DNA of 64,000 nucleotides from Agelas oroides (GCA_949130485.1 OX422185.1:16371011-16435010), one strand, 5' to 3'. Shown: positions 12,636-25,413, counted from the first letter of the stretch. The notes: generated by a model from the sequence alone, not told the origin. A program made the numbers and translations.

Positions 12636-13497
12636 CTTCACAAGCTCATCTGAGTTCTCGACCAGGCAGACTTGGACTGCAAACAAACTGGCATCCTTGC
12701 CGACTCTCGGACAGAAAAACACCAGCGGAACATACTGTCGAATATTGTCAGTACTTGCACTTGAGAGTGTAGAAGTCTGACTTTGCTCTGTCTGGCTAGC
12801 TTGTTGAAACGTGTCCCTGATTTCTGGCAACTCAGAATCTTCATCAAATTCATCGGTAACGCTGAGTTTGTGTCGGTCATGGTAGCCGGGGCTTGCACTA
12901 CTGGTATATCCTGTATCATTGGATTCAGTGCTGTTGCGATCAGCTGTTGAGTTGGGGTTGTTAGTCTGCTCACTGCTTCTTCTCAGTTCTGAGCTTGTAT
13001 CATCACTTTCTCCCTTATCACCCGAGTCAAACATGGCCGGAGGATCGACTAAAATGTTGTCAAGAGAATTGAGACTGGTTACTGAGTTGTACAGGAAGGA
13101 ATCGCTGGGTGGGCGTGCAGGAAGCTCGAACACGTCTGGAGAGAGAGGTGAGGGATTGACTCTTTCCTCTGTTGCCTGATTTTCACCAACTTTGTTGTCC
13201 AGTACTGATTCAACCAGACTCAGTTTGGGTTCAGAAATACTGGCACTATTGCTACCATTTTCTGACAGCGCCTCGGGACTCTTCAACCCCCCTAGCGTAA
13301 CTTTAGAATAGCCTTGGTTTGCCCTCACTTTACAAAGCACATGAGGAGGACTGGATCTTGCACTAGGACCATGTCTCGTATTTATTTCAGAGGTACTACT
13401 TTGTTCCAGTACAAAATTAGGGCCGACTTTTGTGACATGCTCTTCATTGATCGTCTCATCTGCTCCTCCATTCTCATTTTCACCCTCCTCATCTGAA
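12636..13497 (-). CDS. Large Ser/Glu-rich exon of unrecognised gene (about 287 codons)
   Basis: This is the longest unbroken coding segment of the window with ordinary composition. It opens with an acidic run (SDEEGENENGGADETINEEH), continues through a Ser/Thr/Pro/Asn-rich stretch with phospho-acceptor-like patches (SSELRRSSEQ, STESNDTGYTSSASP, DEFDEDSELPE), and ends in a hydrophobic, folded-looking segment (YVPLVFFCPRVGKDASLFAV ... NSDELVK). The donor is AAG|GTACTT. The 5' boundary is an AG acceptor at 13499-13498 that restores frame with the upstream exon. The open frame continues upstream of the GTG at 13340, so that codon is not a start. Likely an intracellular scaffold or regulatory protein, which is inference from composition only. 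Confidence 0.7.
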
Positions 13498-13558
13498 CTA
13501 TCAGCTCCGTCCTGCTTGTTGACAAAGAGTGGTTTCTCGTGTCATAGTGTGATTTTAC

Positions 13559-13846
13559 GGTAGCGAGCGGAACGATCGTGTCATGTTTGAGCGTAGAAGA
13601 GTGGAATTATCATGCCCAGGTCGACCCACTTCTGGTACAACAGGTAGTTCAAGAAGTTTACGATCATTTTTCGGGCTTTGCTTTTGTTTCGACTGAGGGC
13701 TTGATGATTTCATTGCCTTTTTGCGCTGAAGTCCAGCCGATTTCACAACGAACAGCTTGTCTTCAATCACCCCACCTTGGTCAGTTTCATCACGTTCTTT
13801 TGCACTTGTGCCACTTTTGGCAGCCAAGGAGGGAGGCGGAACTTTA
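13559..13846 (-). CDS. Exon of unrecognised gene (about 96 codons)
   Basis: The exon lies between two very short introns: 71 bp upstream (GTGAGT donor at 13917, CTAG acceptor ending 13847) and 61 bp downstream (GTAAAA donor at 13558, GATAG acceptor ending 13498). Both junctions keep frame. The peptide is basic and Ser/Pro/Lys-rich, with KVPPPSLAAKSGTSAKERDE near its start and KKAMKSSSPQSKQKQSPKND in the middle, so it is probably disordered. The frame also stays open through the upstream intron, so a retained-intron form with a different N-terminal boundary is possible. Introns this short are usual in compact invertebrate genes. Confidence 0.6.
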
Positions 13847-13917
13847 CTAGGTAGATGTTCAGGGGGAAGAAAACTTGAGGCAGCTACGTGTATGTCCTGT
13901 GGGCTACCAATACTCAC

Positions 13918-14326
13918 TGCTCTTTTGTGAGTTGTATCTTTTTTTTTCGTTCTGAGATAGACATTGGTTTGATTGCAAGTGGAACGGATGCCAGAGCTCG
14001 GCTTCTATCTGCTGAGGACACCGCTGGTGGGTTGCTTCCAACAAAAGATATCCCATTGTGAATTGCGAATGAGCTGGGACGTTGAGGAGGGGCTGGAGAC
14101 AATTCCACACTGCTGTCTTGTGATCCCCGCAGGTTTATTGTCTCTGCACTATCTCGAATGTAGTGCAACAGGGTCATTGTGCTCTTTGATGCGCCACTTC
14201 CATACAGAGTTTTGCTTGGGGAGGTGACTGAGAACCGGTGGGTTGATACGGATGGTTTCACTCTGTGGACAGCATTGTGGTCTTTCGAGTGCCGCAACCC
14301 AATGTCCAACAACTCAATAGTTTCAC
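13918..14326 (-). CDS. Exon of unrecognised gene (about 136 codons)
   Basis: A good acceptor (ACTTTTCCACCTTGGTTGTGTGCAG) ends at 14327 and a perfect GTGAGT donor begins at 13917. The peptide starts ETIELLDIGLRHSKDHNAVH, includes GASKSTMTLLHYIRDSAETI, and ends with a Lys-rich segment (SERKKKIQLTKE). The exon needs a preceding exon ending in phase 1. Joined to the downstream exons it gives one continuous frame to the stop at 11037. Frames on the plus strand across 13973-14361 are shadows. Confidence 0.6.
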
Positions 14327-14650
14327 CTGCACACAACCAAGGTGGAAAAGTAAATATGTAACTTGACAATCATGGTGGCAATGTTTCTTATATTCCATTT
14401 CAATGATACTGTGATCAATGGATTATACCAGGAAACCACCGATAATCTAAAAAGTGCTTTCAATTTCTGTATGTGATATGGGAGGCATCAATATCCTATT
14501 CCAATCACTAAGTATCTTTTTTGTGTATGCTATGAGATGGTGAAGCCACAAATAGTATGTGCAAAAAAAAAAGATATGAGGGAAGAAAAACATGTTACCA
14601 TGGTGATGGCTACAAAAGACTGTTAGTAGAGCTTCACATTGGCCGGTTAT

Positions 14651-15121
14651 TAGGCTCCCGCACATTATGCTTCATTGCTATCCTATTATGCTATTCCTTT
14701 ATTCCTGATAATTTTACCAATTATGCTCAGTTATCTTCCCCATTATGCCCAATGTGTACACAGCGTTTACGAGACAGTTCTGATCGCGTACTGTAGGAGC
14801 CTTGAGTCGGTCCAGCAATGATACCGTCGACTCGGAAGATGTGGACTACGCCTCCTTGGGCATACTACCCGAGCTCTGATATGAGCTGTTGCAAGAGTCA
14901 GACATTGCGATCCTCATGCTAGTAGTACCTAGCGTGAGCGGTATATACGTATACTACAGTTACTTTACACGTGGGCATTGTTTAGTATTTCTTATTAGAT
15001 TCTTCAAAGGTTAAATAATTACGTAAGCGCGTTGCGCTTACCTATTATGCTCGAGATTGTGCTTATGCTAATAGCTGCCTATTGTGCTTTAAATTATGCC
15101 AGCATAATGTGCGAACGTCTA
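14651..15121. mobile_element. TIR element with exact 8-bp target duplication
   Basis: CCGGTTAT is present in the same orientation immediately outside both ends (14643-14650 and 15122-15129), as expected for a target-site duplication. The ends are imperfect inverted repeats: TAGGCTCCCGCACATTATGCT on the left and AGCATAATGTGCGAACGTCTA on the right. Both arms are rich in the word ATTATGCT. An 8-bp duplication is typical of the hAT superfamily and of a few others. The 471-bp length makes it a deletion derivative with no complete transposase. It overlaps the possible first exon of the minus-strand gene. Confidence 0.8.
14869..14917 (-). CDS. Possible first exon (16 codons) of the minus-strand gene
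   Basis: An ATG at 14917 opens a frame reading MRIAMSDSCNSSYQSSG and meets GTAGTA at 14868 in phase 1, exactly the phase the exon at 14326 needs. Adding it makes the total coding length 1914 bp, 638 codons including the stop. Against it, the donor is not ideal, the exon lies inside a transposon, and the complementary strand has an equally open frame (ending SEDVDYASLGILPEL and a stop at 14878) that could be a transposase remnant. The true start may lie further upstream. Confidence 0.28.
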
Positions 15122-15129
15122 CCGGTTAT

Positions 15130-16958
15130 CATAGTAAATTGACACCCACACAATGAATGGTGATCCAAACGAAGAAGTTCTTTTAATTTCTGTTTGTGAG
15201 GTATACAATGTCAAGATGGAAGACAACAGAACCTCAACACAAAGAGTATATTTATGACCATATCTCCTTTTGCTAAGGTACCTCTTCAATGAATGCGCAA
15301 GATCTAGACATCTTTCTTCTGTGCACACTCGGAAATTTTTGTGGAGGCACCTTCAAATTGGAACTGTTTATCACACTTGTGTGTGATACAAGCAAAGAGA
15401 AGCAATCACAGTCTACTTTAACCTTGGTGTGCTGTGCAAACCTATGCCTCAGCTCATTTGCAGTGCAGACTTCAATGTCAATGCACCAGAAAGAAGTGTT
15501 AAAAGCTCAAGCACAAGCTGTAGGTGTCAGTACCATTCTAAGAAGGTGCCTCTCTAGATATAGCACTTAAGTGATTGTCTAAAGTGATTTTCTCAGCAAA
15601 CAAGGTACCATCACAGGACGTAATTATTTATAATAACATCTTAACTAGATCAAATACAGTGAACACAAACAACATCAAGTTACTGGAGACAATTGAAGAC
15701 CACTAAATGATCAACACACTTGTTAACTACCTAAACACACACCCACTAACTTCGTTCATGAACACTATCAAGTATTCTCAATGGAGTACAGCTTCCTGGA
15801 TATTCACACTTGTGCCAGGAACATACTTGTACATATACACTACAGGGTTTCATTCAACAGTTTTCCTGGTAAGTGAAAACATTAGTATAAGGTTGTGTGA
15901 CTTGACTGTGTGATTCTGTAACATGTACCATATATAATAGTTGAGATGGAGCAGCATGAGCACGAAGGGCAAATGCTGTTTCATCTGGGGAAACAACTTA
16001 TTTGTTGGATGTTACCCTTAGCAACTCATTGTAAATCGGATGTAGAGGTCACACGAGTACTCACATCTTATGTGCAAAACTAACAGTTGGTCAGAGCATG
16101 TTCTTATTCCCCCCTTCCCTTGCTCCCCCCTAACCTCCTCTCTGCCCTCATCATCCACCACCCTGTTTTCTAACCCAAGGTATCTAGCAAGTGACAGCAA
16201 AGTTGCTATACACCAAATCAATGACCTGTACGAGTGGATAACAATTGCTACAGTACTCATGCAAGTTTGAGTGGGTGGGAGAGTGGGTACTGAAACTGTC
16301 ACAGGAAATTGCTACAACTTTCACTGGGACTAGCTGGGGACAGTTTTGTGGCTACTACAGATAGCCCAATGTGAGTATCAACAGTAGATATTCATAGCTT
16401 GTAGTGGTTTGGCTAAATAAAAGAAAGCCCACTGATGACCACAGTGTGTTGGCTGTTATTCCCCATCCCTCCCCTCCCTCCTTCCTCCCCCACCCTCCTC
16501 TCCCTCCCTCCTTCCCACAGGGTTAGTCATACCTACATTAAAGCAGGTACGCCTTCTTCCCACCCTTCTGTCCCAAGGCAACCAGCAAAATATTTACATG
16601 AGCTGGTAATTAGAAATGAGTTGCTATGTACAAATCCCTGACCTTAGGGAAAGTTAGGTAGGTGGATGTCAACATTAATTTAGTCACATCAAAGAACTTG
16701 AGCCCCCTTTCCTCCCACTTGGGGATAGCACTGACTGAAACTGAGGTTTCTAGAAGGATGCCTCCCTTAACTGGTTTCATAGCAACCATTCCAGTATGTT
16801 GCCTGTATGTGCATGGTTGTAGCAGTGATGTACGAAATGAGAAGAACGTGTGAGATGCTTCTACCAACCATATGGATATGGATGGCCACCTAACTGCCTT
16901 TCTTGCATGAAGTAGCAACTCAAATATCTCGTGTCAGCTAATAGCACAGCCAAGAACT
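15130..16958. other. No supported gene
   Basis: Open frames on both strands at 15119-15570 have no splice or start context. A C/T-rich tract with CCCTCCCTCCTTCC units lies at about 16455-16520 and a related CCCCCCTTCCCTTGCTCCCC run at about 16105-16130. Nothing here could be tied to a gene. Confidence 0.45.
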
Positions 16959-16959
16959 A

Positions 16960-17025
16960 CTCTTGTTCCCAGGCTCTCCCTTCGCCCTTTCATTGGGGCG
17001 ACGGGAGAGCCTGGGAACGAGGCTA
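16960..17025. mobile_element. Hairpin MITE, CCCAGG/CCTGGG family
   Basis: TTCCCAGGCTCTCCC and GGGAGAGCCTGGGAA form nearly perfect arms around a loop of about 22 bp that is itself partly self-complementary (TCGCC / GGCGA). The element ends in CGAGGCTA. It is the shortest form of the family and has no coding content. Confidence 0.75.
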
Positions 17026-20000
17026 GCTAAAAACCTTGAAATGTGCTATGTGTGGTGGTTGACTTTGCATAACATCTAGGCCTATCATTCTTCAGCAAGA
17101 TGTGGTTCACTGATTGTTCACCGTCAGAGTAATTACCCAGTAGGTAAGACAGCTTGTCCATGGCATATGAGTAAAACTAGCGCATGGTGATTGTAACACT
17201 AGTCAACAGGCAAAGTTAGCTGGGCTTAATGACTAGCACCTGAGTACCCAGTGTGTACAGTGGAACTCTTCTGATGCAGACACCCTTGACTTTAGAAGAT
17301 TTAGGGATTTTGGGTAGTAGAATAGGTCCTAGGGGGAGTTGGAAAGGAGAATGAGGGAGTATACTTCTTTTACCTTTTGCCTCTTAGGGAGTATGTATGT
17401 GAGTTGAAAGGTGTTTAAATGTATAGTCTTGAGGGTGGAGTAATTTCAACATGTACCCATTCTTTATAAAGTAAGTTCATGTGTATACGTAGTTTTATAA
17501 GTAGATATGTAATATAATTATCTGCACTAATTAAAACAAATAGCTGTGCTTACCTTAAAATGTAATATAAGCCAAATATAGACTCTTTGTGTAAAGGTGT
17601 GGCTATAAATTAGTAAACATTGTTTGCGACGCTATGATGGCGATTTTGTTGGTAACTTGGAACCCAAATCTGAACTGTGTGGAATTCCTGAGTTTTACGT
17701 TGATCCGTCCAATTTTTATATGTCCCGAGTCAACCACAGAAAACTTTATACTTTAAATAATGTTACTGTTTAGTAATGCAGAAATTGTCCATTAATTGGC
17801 ACAAGCCTGCATGAGTGAGCCTCATACAACCTTGGACAAATTCACAATAATACTGCCCCTTTCTTTCTTTCCAGAGTGAGGATGTCAAAAAGTGTGGTCT
17901 GCGAAGTGCATACGAGCCCCACCCTCCACATAGCAGCTCTTTGTGCAGGTCTCTTTCTTATTTTGTAAACTACAGTGCGTCAAACTCGGTGATGCGCTTA
18001 TAATATGTGACGGAATAATATTCAATTTCTTTTAGAAACTGCCCCATATAGAACTTATATAGCCATCCAACATTGTTATTTCATTCAGGCCGTTAAACGT
18101 TTGGTGCTTCAGGATGCTAATCAGTTCAAATATGGCCCACCCAATTAAGCTGACATTGCAGCACCATGAATAGCCGTGTTCAGAACACAAGTTTGTGCAG
18201 CATCAACACACTATGTTTCGGCTGATAGGGCCATCTTCAGCTGTTTATCAGGCACAACTACATCTGAAGAAGGTATTCCAGCTGAACTTACGTTTACACT
18301 ATGTCTATGCTTTGTCTATGCTAAAATTTGTGTCCCGAATGTGTGCAATGAGTGTATGGAATGGTCATATTTACAGCATAAACAAACAGCATGTTGTGAG
18401 CCACATGCTCCTTGTATGCCATAAACATGGCAATTCATTTACAGTAAACAAAGCCACTGGACAGGGGGAAGGCCTGGGATGAGGCTACTGTTCAAGGAGA
18501 CCCTAGTTAACCAGGACACTGGACCAAGTTCTAACTGCACCTATTATCTACAATGCCTAGCACGCTATGTCTGAGCACACATTGAAAATGGCAATTCACA
18601 CAAATATGACTATAGTACTGACCAAGTGGCAGTCCCAGATAGAAACCAAACACTATTCCATCACTTAATTTCTGTTTTGACACTTAAGCTTTTTAGGGGG
18701 AGCAATTAAATTCAAAATTGGCAGGAACTCATTGTTACTGGACCAAGTTCAGGTGTGGCAGCCCTGTGTCTGGGCACACAGCTATGTACTTTCTTTGTCA
18801 TATTCCTGACTAACAGTCAATGTCTGACTGTGAAAGTTCCTGGATAGGTTGCTAAAGGCATTGTAATGGACACACAGACAGGTAGTGGGCACAGCTATGC
18901 ATTATGATGGTAGGAAAGCAGCTCTACAACACAATAGTGTTGTGGTTAGAATCTGATTAAACAGGAAGAGACGAAGGCAGGGAGGGGAGTTCTAGTGTGC
19001 ACACAGTCTGAATGTATGGGTGTATACCTACACTAGCTATTAAAGTTATGGTTAGAACACAATAGATGTGCTGAGAGAATTTGATAACTATAAGTGGGGC
19101 CCACATATAGCTATGCATACTAAGACCACAATATTATTGAGTGGTCCCCACAGTGTAGTGCATGGTGCACACATTGCTAAGTTGATAGTATTAGTGACCA
19201 CAATGTATACAGAAGCATGGTGCAACACTTAACCCACAATACGCCATATGTGAGTTGCCCACGGTGCCGAATGTAAATGTGTGGGTGTGTATACCCACAT
19301 AGAGTCAAGCTATATAGGTTATATGAAAACAATGGCTAAATTATGGTTGAGAGAACCAGTGCGTCCACAACAGCCTATACAGAGCTGCCTACAGCGTGGG
19401 TTGGTACATAGCCTACAGTGCATGTATAAGGGCATGCAATGTACCCACATTAGCTGGAGGTAGGGCTGGGGCCATTCAGTTCAAGAAAAACTTTGTCTTT
19501 TAAAATGGGAGAGAAGGCTAATGCTGCACCAACTGGGCTACCAAAGCAGCGCAGCTGGTTGGGCTCAAATCCAATGTTTTATCTAAATTGTTAACTCACC
19601 TTCCAAGCAAGGTAAGAACAAACTGAACTCTACAATCATAATTTATGATTTATGCACACAATACCAATACACAAGGCTATGATTGGGAAAAAGCCGTGGG
19701 CCTGTAGTGTTTAGATGTAGTAAATGCATGGGTGGGTACAGCTACAGGTATGTGGTACATGTACAACAGATCTTGTGCTACAAGTGTGTGCTTTGCCTTG
19801 AACAACAACCAGTAGCTTGTTCACTTTGTGAACATGTCCACCAGCTTCCATCCCTTGAACAAACACTATAAAGAAAGGCCTCAACATGCATAATTGGCAG
19901 TTGTCCTCCTCTTCCTATCTACTACAACATGCAACCTTGGACAGCTTCCCTCCTCTTCCTACCTAGTACATATTGACGACACTCACATGATAAAGACTCT

Positions 20001-22920
20001 CCCTCCACTTTTGCATGTCGTAAGTGAAGTAGAAGAGCTTGAAAATAAGGCTAGCAATTATCACTATAAGCCCACTCTATTCCCATCAGCTTTTGCAGCT
20101 CTAGACAAAATGAATACTATATCTACCCTAGTTAACTATAAAAGTTTGGGGTATCTAACCCTGGGTGGGGTATTTACAGTGTGGTAAGGTATGTACAGGA
20201 GGCAAGATTTGCTTGTTGGTATGTAACTTTGGGATATACAGCTGGTTAAATTACTGTAGCCTTCTAAGCAACAAAGATATGATATAACTGGTAGCATGCC
20301 AAACACAGCTGCCAGTATTGAACTGTTGCTTAGCAGGTGGAAGCTGAACTAGAATGAGATTAGTGAGGGTTTTGTTGGTACAGTAACAGGGTAGCTGGAC
20401 ATTCCTTTCTCACCAACTAGCCATGCATGCCATGTGACTATTAGCACTTGTTAAGTGGTGGAAATATTTGCACATAATAGTAACTATACTCAGGCACATA
20501 CTACATAGAGCAAACACGGAGACAACATTCTGTGAAGGACTCATAATACACTGCAGCAGTTATATACAGCATCAAATGTCCAAGGTAGCACAGATGAGCT
20601 TTTCCGTTTCATGTTCTTCTATACTCCACCATTTTTGAGCACCGTAATTCTTAATCTCAACCATTTTCTGTCAGCCTACAACACTCCACCAACCTTTGTC
20701 ATGGATCTCATATACCATTCTCTGTCAAGCTGTGCTATACTGTACCATTCTCTACCATTCTTTGTGTTGTACTATATTCATCATACTTTTCCATGCCTCG
20801 AAATATTCCTTTGTACATGCCGCCATTTGCCATAATGGAGAGCCAACCACATAGTGGGACTAGCACAAAGAAGTGTGAGGAAGGATTGCATGACTGCAGA
20901 GGTGATATAGAGACTAGGATAAGGTGGCTGTCCCAGGTAGAAAGCCAGCGAAGCACGAAGAAGGTATACAGAGTCAATGGCAGAGACTAGGGTACATTAT
21001 AAGACTGGCCAGCTTAGGCAGTAAAGCATTGAGGTTCGCACAAACACCTTACGGTGGTGACTACGATTCACACTCTTTATGTAAAGCTGGGAAAAATTGG
21101 GTGGAGCAAAACAAGGTTTAATACAGAGTCGATTGCAGAGACTATACGATTCTTACTCTCTAAAGTTGGGCAGAGGGCAGAGGGCAGAGGGCAGCATCAC
21201 AATGTGAGAATACACCATCAACAGCGATCACATGAGTGTAGTATAGTACAGCTGAACATCCTATGTTTGGTTCACTCATAGGGGATCATATAACAGTGAG
21301 ATTCCCTTTAAGTGCACTATAAAGTGTGTTGTGTGCAAACAGTTCAATTGAAGGCTAGTGTTGACAGACAGTGTAGAGGAAAAGTGAGTTACACTTCTTG
21401 AAAGCATACAGCAAACGCAAACGCTGCATGTGAACCAGTTTCCAATGGTATACAAGGTGCGTAAGCAATGTATAGGATCAACAAAGAAGCCGCTAAATTG
21501 TCTGCCATGTCTCCAACAATTCACAATGCTGTTAGCGACAGACAAATCATAGACTTAACGTCTTTGTGTGTGCAACACAATGCCCACATTCTAAACAGGC
21601 AGTAGCATGCTCTTAATTGACTGTTGCTAAGTAATGGGGGGAATAATTCAATATACACACCCTAAACATGCAGAATCACGCTGTTTAATTGAATGTTGCT
21701 AAGTGACGGTGGGCAATATGGTGGTGTTTGTGTTGTCAGTACAACGCACATGGTGCCCTTGCTGAAGATGATATCATACACACAAAATCAACAGACTTGT
21801 CTGACAAATCTAAATGCTTCAGTTGTCATCAGGGCAAAAACTAAGCAAGCAGACATCCAAAAAATTGTATGCCTCCTATTGCAAATGATTGCATACCCAA
21901 TCCTGCTTACCTATGATTCACTCAGAGCTAATAGATGCCGTGAGCCAACTCAATTTACACACCTAAACACTTGATTTTGTGTTTGCAATATGTATCTTGC
22001 GATTGAAGGTCACGTTTACCTGTAAACATGGAAGGTTGAGCTAGACGACAAACTAGCATTGGAAAATATCTGGCTTTGGTTGGGAGGCAAACATTAAGCA
22101 AGTTGACACCCAATGGTTGCTTGCCACCTGTTGACGCATGATCAGAGGTATTGAATAACATGGTCTGAGCCAACTCCTTAATCTAATGTCAACATTACTC
22201 ATCCATGAATGAAAGTCTCGCTTACCAACAAACGTAGGAAGGATGTGTTAAAAACAGCAAACAAACAAACAAACAAGTGGCTGTTTTGTTTACTTAAGCA
22301 GGAGTTCTCAATGGTTGCTGCTACACATGTACATAGTATTACGTGCATCATGTTCAAGGTAACCTTTTGAACTCCATCTTACTATAGTGAAGGTAGCCGA
22401 GAGTTCATATTTGTTGCTGATTGCCAACACACATGATACTGCCCAAATGGATTCACACAAGTTAACTATTGATATGTGGCAGTCCTGCATAGAAATTTTT
22501 CAAATGCATCGCCATATTCGAAGATCTGCATTGCTCAAAGGTCATATGTACTTCAAGATATTCATGCATCTATGAAGTGTGTGTGAGCCCTGCCCTTAAT
22601 GTTCAGCGACACGGCCATGTGTTTGAAACACACCACGGAATAATCTTCCACTTCTGCACAAGACAGTCACATAGGAAAATTACAAATACTTCCACATGTA
22701 CTACCATTTGACCAATAGGATTACTTACTACAAACTGACCAATAGGAGCACTAGTAACTGACCGTCTTGTGCATTCTTGACTTTCTCCAGCACATGCGCC
22801 TACTGTAGCATGAGGGCATCACTAGGGGCACCCAGAGGTCGATGATTCTCCGCGGTGTTTTGACTCAGCAGCTTTTCTGGATTTTTAGCACTCTAGAGTT
22901 TTGTTTGAGCGCAAGACAAA
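17026..22920. other. Gene-poor stretch
   Basis: Apart from one weak exon candidate at 17875, nothing supports a gene here. At about 22535-22625 there is a fragment of the CTTAATG..AAGTTCAGCG repeat family described at 59332. A short GGCAGAGGGCAGAGG triplication lies at about 21173-21192, and AAACAAACAAAC at about 22259-22275. Scattered frames of 60-97 codons lack context and are treated as chance. Confidence 0.5.
17875..17948 (+). CDS. Weak exon candidate
   Basis: An excellent acceptor (CCCCTTTCTTTCTTTCCAG) precedes an open frame beginning SEDVKKCGLRSAYEPHPPHS. The proposed donor (GTCTCT) is poor, although other GT sites follow (GTAAAC at about 17966). No neighbouring exon was found to join to it, so it may be chance or a relic. 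Confidence 0.2.
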
Positions 22921-22940
22921 GTATCCTTCGTGCCATTTCT

Positions 22941-23022
22941 GTGTGTGTGTGTATGTGTGTGTGTGTGTGTGCATGTGTGTGTGTGTGTGTGCGTGTGTGT
23001 GTGTGTGCATGTGTGTAAAGAT
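22941..23022. repeat. GT microsatellite, interrupted
   Basis: About 80 bp of (GT)n interrupted by A and C substitutions (GTGTGCATGTGTG, GTGTGCGTGTG), followed by GTGAGTGAGTGAGTGA at about 23034-23052. It probably mutates by slippage. Confidence 0.95.
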
Positions 23023-23462
23023 GTTATCCAGTGTGTGTGAGTGAGTGAGTGAAGCCAACGGCATTTACACCAAAAGAAATACAGGTATGTAGTTAATACT
23101 CAGACTTTGAACAAACTGACAATTCTGAAATGATTATAACCAGGGAAATGCTGACAAGTTTAAACAAGCTGCAATCAATATTTGCATTGTTAAGATGCAA
23201 TACGTGTACAAATTAGCGACATATGAATTTATGGTTTGACTTGCTGTCATTCACTCACCCACAATGTCGCCCATCCAAAAAATTATTATGCAATTTGTCG
23301 ATTTTTCAACAAGTGCTGTTTATTTAGATGCAAGCATAACATAATACAGGGGTATCTTTCACTATGGCACTATTTCAAGATCAAGACTAAAACTAATTGT
23401 ATGCAGTTATAATTCTGAATAACATTCAGGAAAAAACTGTAACCAAATGGAATCTGGCACTT

Positions 23463-23683
23463 CCCCTCATAACATGGGATTCATCCCCTCATAACATGGG
23501 ATTCATCCCCTCACAACATGGGATTCATCCCCTCGTAACATGGGATTCATCCCCTCGTAACATGGGATTCATCCCCTCGTAACATGGGATTCATCCCCTC
23601 GTAACATGGGATTCATCCCCTCATAACATGGGATTCATCCCCTCATAACATGGGATTCATCCCCTCATAACATGGGATTCATC
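23463..23683. repeat. 22-bp minisatellite, about 10 copies
   Basis: The unit is CCCCTCATAACATGGGATTCAT. Ten near-identical copies differ mainly at CTCA/CTCG. The copies with G (about 23531-23610) are contiguous and flanked by A copies on both sides, which suggests local block duplication. Because 22 is not a multiple of three, the open frame across it changes phase in each unit and is not a protein. Confidence 0.95.
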
Positions 23684-23699
23684 TAATTTCTACAATCTT

Positions 23700-25413
23700 C
23701 TACAGATGGTTGTAAAGATGTTATCCAGTTAGAAAGATTATCTTGAGATTGTCTCTCTCTACAAGAACTGTTATTGCTACAAGAACTGCTATTATTAAAC
23801 CAGTGTTATAGCTACACTATCTATTTGGGATATCCGTACAAGAAATACACACACTCTATTGTAGAAGAAACATGCAAAATGTACACTGTTCACTGTTCTG
23901 TTCAGTGTATAGAGGTTAGTGATGTGCACTTGAAGAAGGACATCAGTCTGAAACATTCTCATCACACATCAAACCACATTCAATAATGCTTTCAATAACA
24001 CCCCCATTCTCTGTCATTCTGCAACATATTTATGAGCGTCTATTCGATCAAGAAACATCTGGTTTAACAGCACTCCATACAGCCTTGTACATACAGTAGT
24101 TGACAGAATGCTTTCAACTTTGGCTAGCTGAAGTGCTGATCACTGGATAAAATCCATGAGATTTCTAGATTCTGGGAAAATTGCTCGATTTGTGATCAGC
24201 AAAGTATACTATTATTAAAATGGAGAGAAAAAGAGAACGTTGAGATTTCAAATGTCAGATTTTGACAAAGACTTTTGTCCACCTAAGATTTCAACCACAA
24301 GCATGCAAAATTTTAAGGAGCAAGCACCCCTTGGGTTAGCCACTGTTATTAAAACAATATCAGTTGACAGTCGTCCTGCAGCTCAACTGACCAAAAAAGA
24401 AAACAAAAGTGGGATTGAATTATTTTTCTAGTGGATATTTCTATTTCAACAATTCTGGCTAGTTGCTGCAGAACATACAATACACTGAGCCTTTAGTGGA
24501 ATTTACAAGTTTCCCACATAACGTTCATGTATCTGTCTGCCTGTCTGTTGCAACCAATTAACACACAAGCACCAAAACACATCTAGTTAACTGTAGTTAG
24601 GCTTACCTTCAGCTATAGTCGGTCATGCCAGTGGTTCTTCACCTTCCTCCCTCTTCTGCTCAGTGGAGGGGCTTTCATCAAGTTTCCAGAGAATACGTTG
24701 GTCTTAGTCTTGGGTGTCATCAAGATGTCAGCCATTCTGACGTTCACTTGCACTCAAGCAGAACGACTAGCTATGTCAGCAGCACTGATACACTGCGGAT
24801 GTTGAAAGTGATCAAGATATCAGTCACATGCATTCTGATACATGTACTGCTTGCATGCAAACAGAACAACTAGCTATGTCAGCATATAACACATAAACTG
24901 CAGATATTGGAAGGGATTTTTGAATAAGATGTCAGTCATATGCGCTCTGACGCTATCTGCATGGAAGCGGGACAAGATCGCTAGCTACGTCAGTAGCACC
25001 ATACCTACGTGTACTGTATTATCCATGATAATACAGTACGGCGTACTGTATTATCTATGGGAGCACTGGCAGACTGCTGATTTGTACAAAAGACAAGTAT
25101 TACAAAGCGTGCGCGTGCCATCCCTGCTTTATATAGCTGCTAGCTACCTTTGATACCTGAATTTGGTTCAGCTGGGCTCTGGAATCGAAATGCTTGAGTT
25201 TTATGATGTTCCGTCTTCTCACAGTGCACAGCTAGCTGGTGTCGGCCGTCCTCTATCTCGGCCTAATTAAAATTCCTCGGCTGCGGAGGTACTTCCCCTG
25301 TTAGCTATGAATATTGTCTCGATCTGCCGGCATGACAAGACAGCTGCTGGTATGAGATGGCCTGATGTCGGAGTAATCTCATCCGCATCATGTGCATGGA
25401 GCCATGTAAGCTG
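23700..25413. other. No supported gene
   Basis: The sequence AAAGATGTTATCCAGT occurs at both about 23018-23035 and 23713-23730, on either side of the region with the 22-bp array, so the interval may be part of a larger repeat. A partly repeated block (AACTAGCTATGTCAGCA...) occurs at about 24765 and 24868. A short palindrome (ACGTGTACTGTATTATCCATGATAATACAGTACG) lies at about 25007-25040. No exon could be supported. Confidence 0.45.

Noticed and set aside
12603-13340. Protein start at 13340
   Set aside because: The codon is GTG and the open frame continues upstream to the splice acceptor at 13498; it is an internal part of an exon.
18195-18290. GTTTCGG..GGGCCATCTTCAG motif as a regulatory element, with similar words near 11420 and 54010
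   Set aside because: Short similar phrases (TGTTTCGG followed by an ATC(A/T)TCAG word) recur but could not be aligned beyond a few bases, so no element boundaries or function can be claimed.
22941-23690. CRISPR-like direct repeats (22-bp units)
   Set aside because: The units are contiguous without unique spacers and the genome is eukaryotic with introns; it is a minisatellite.
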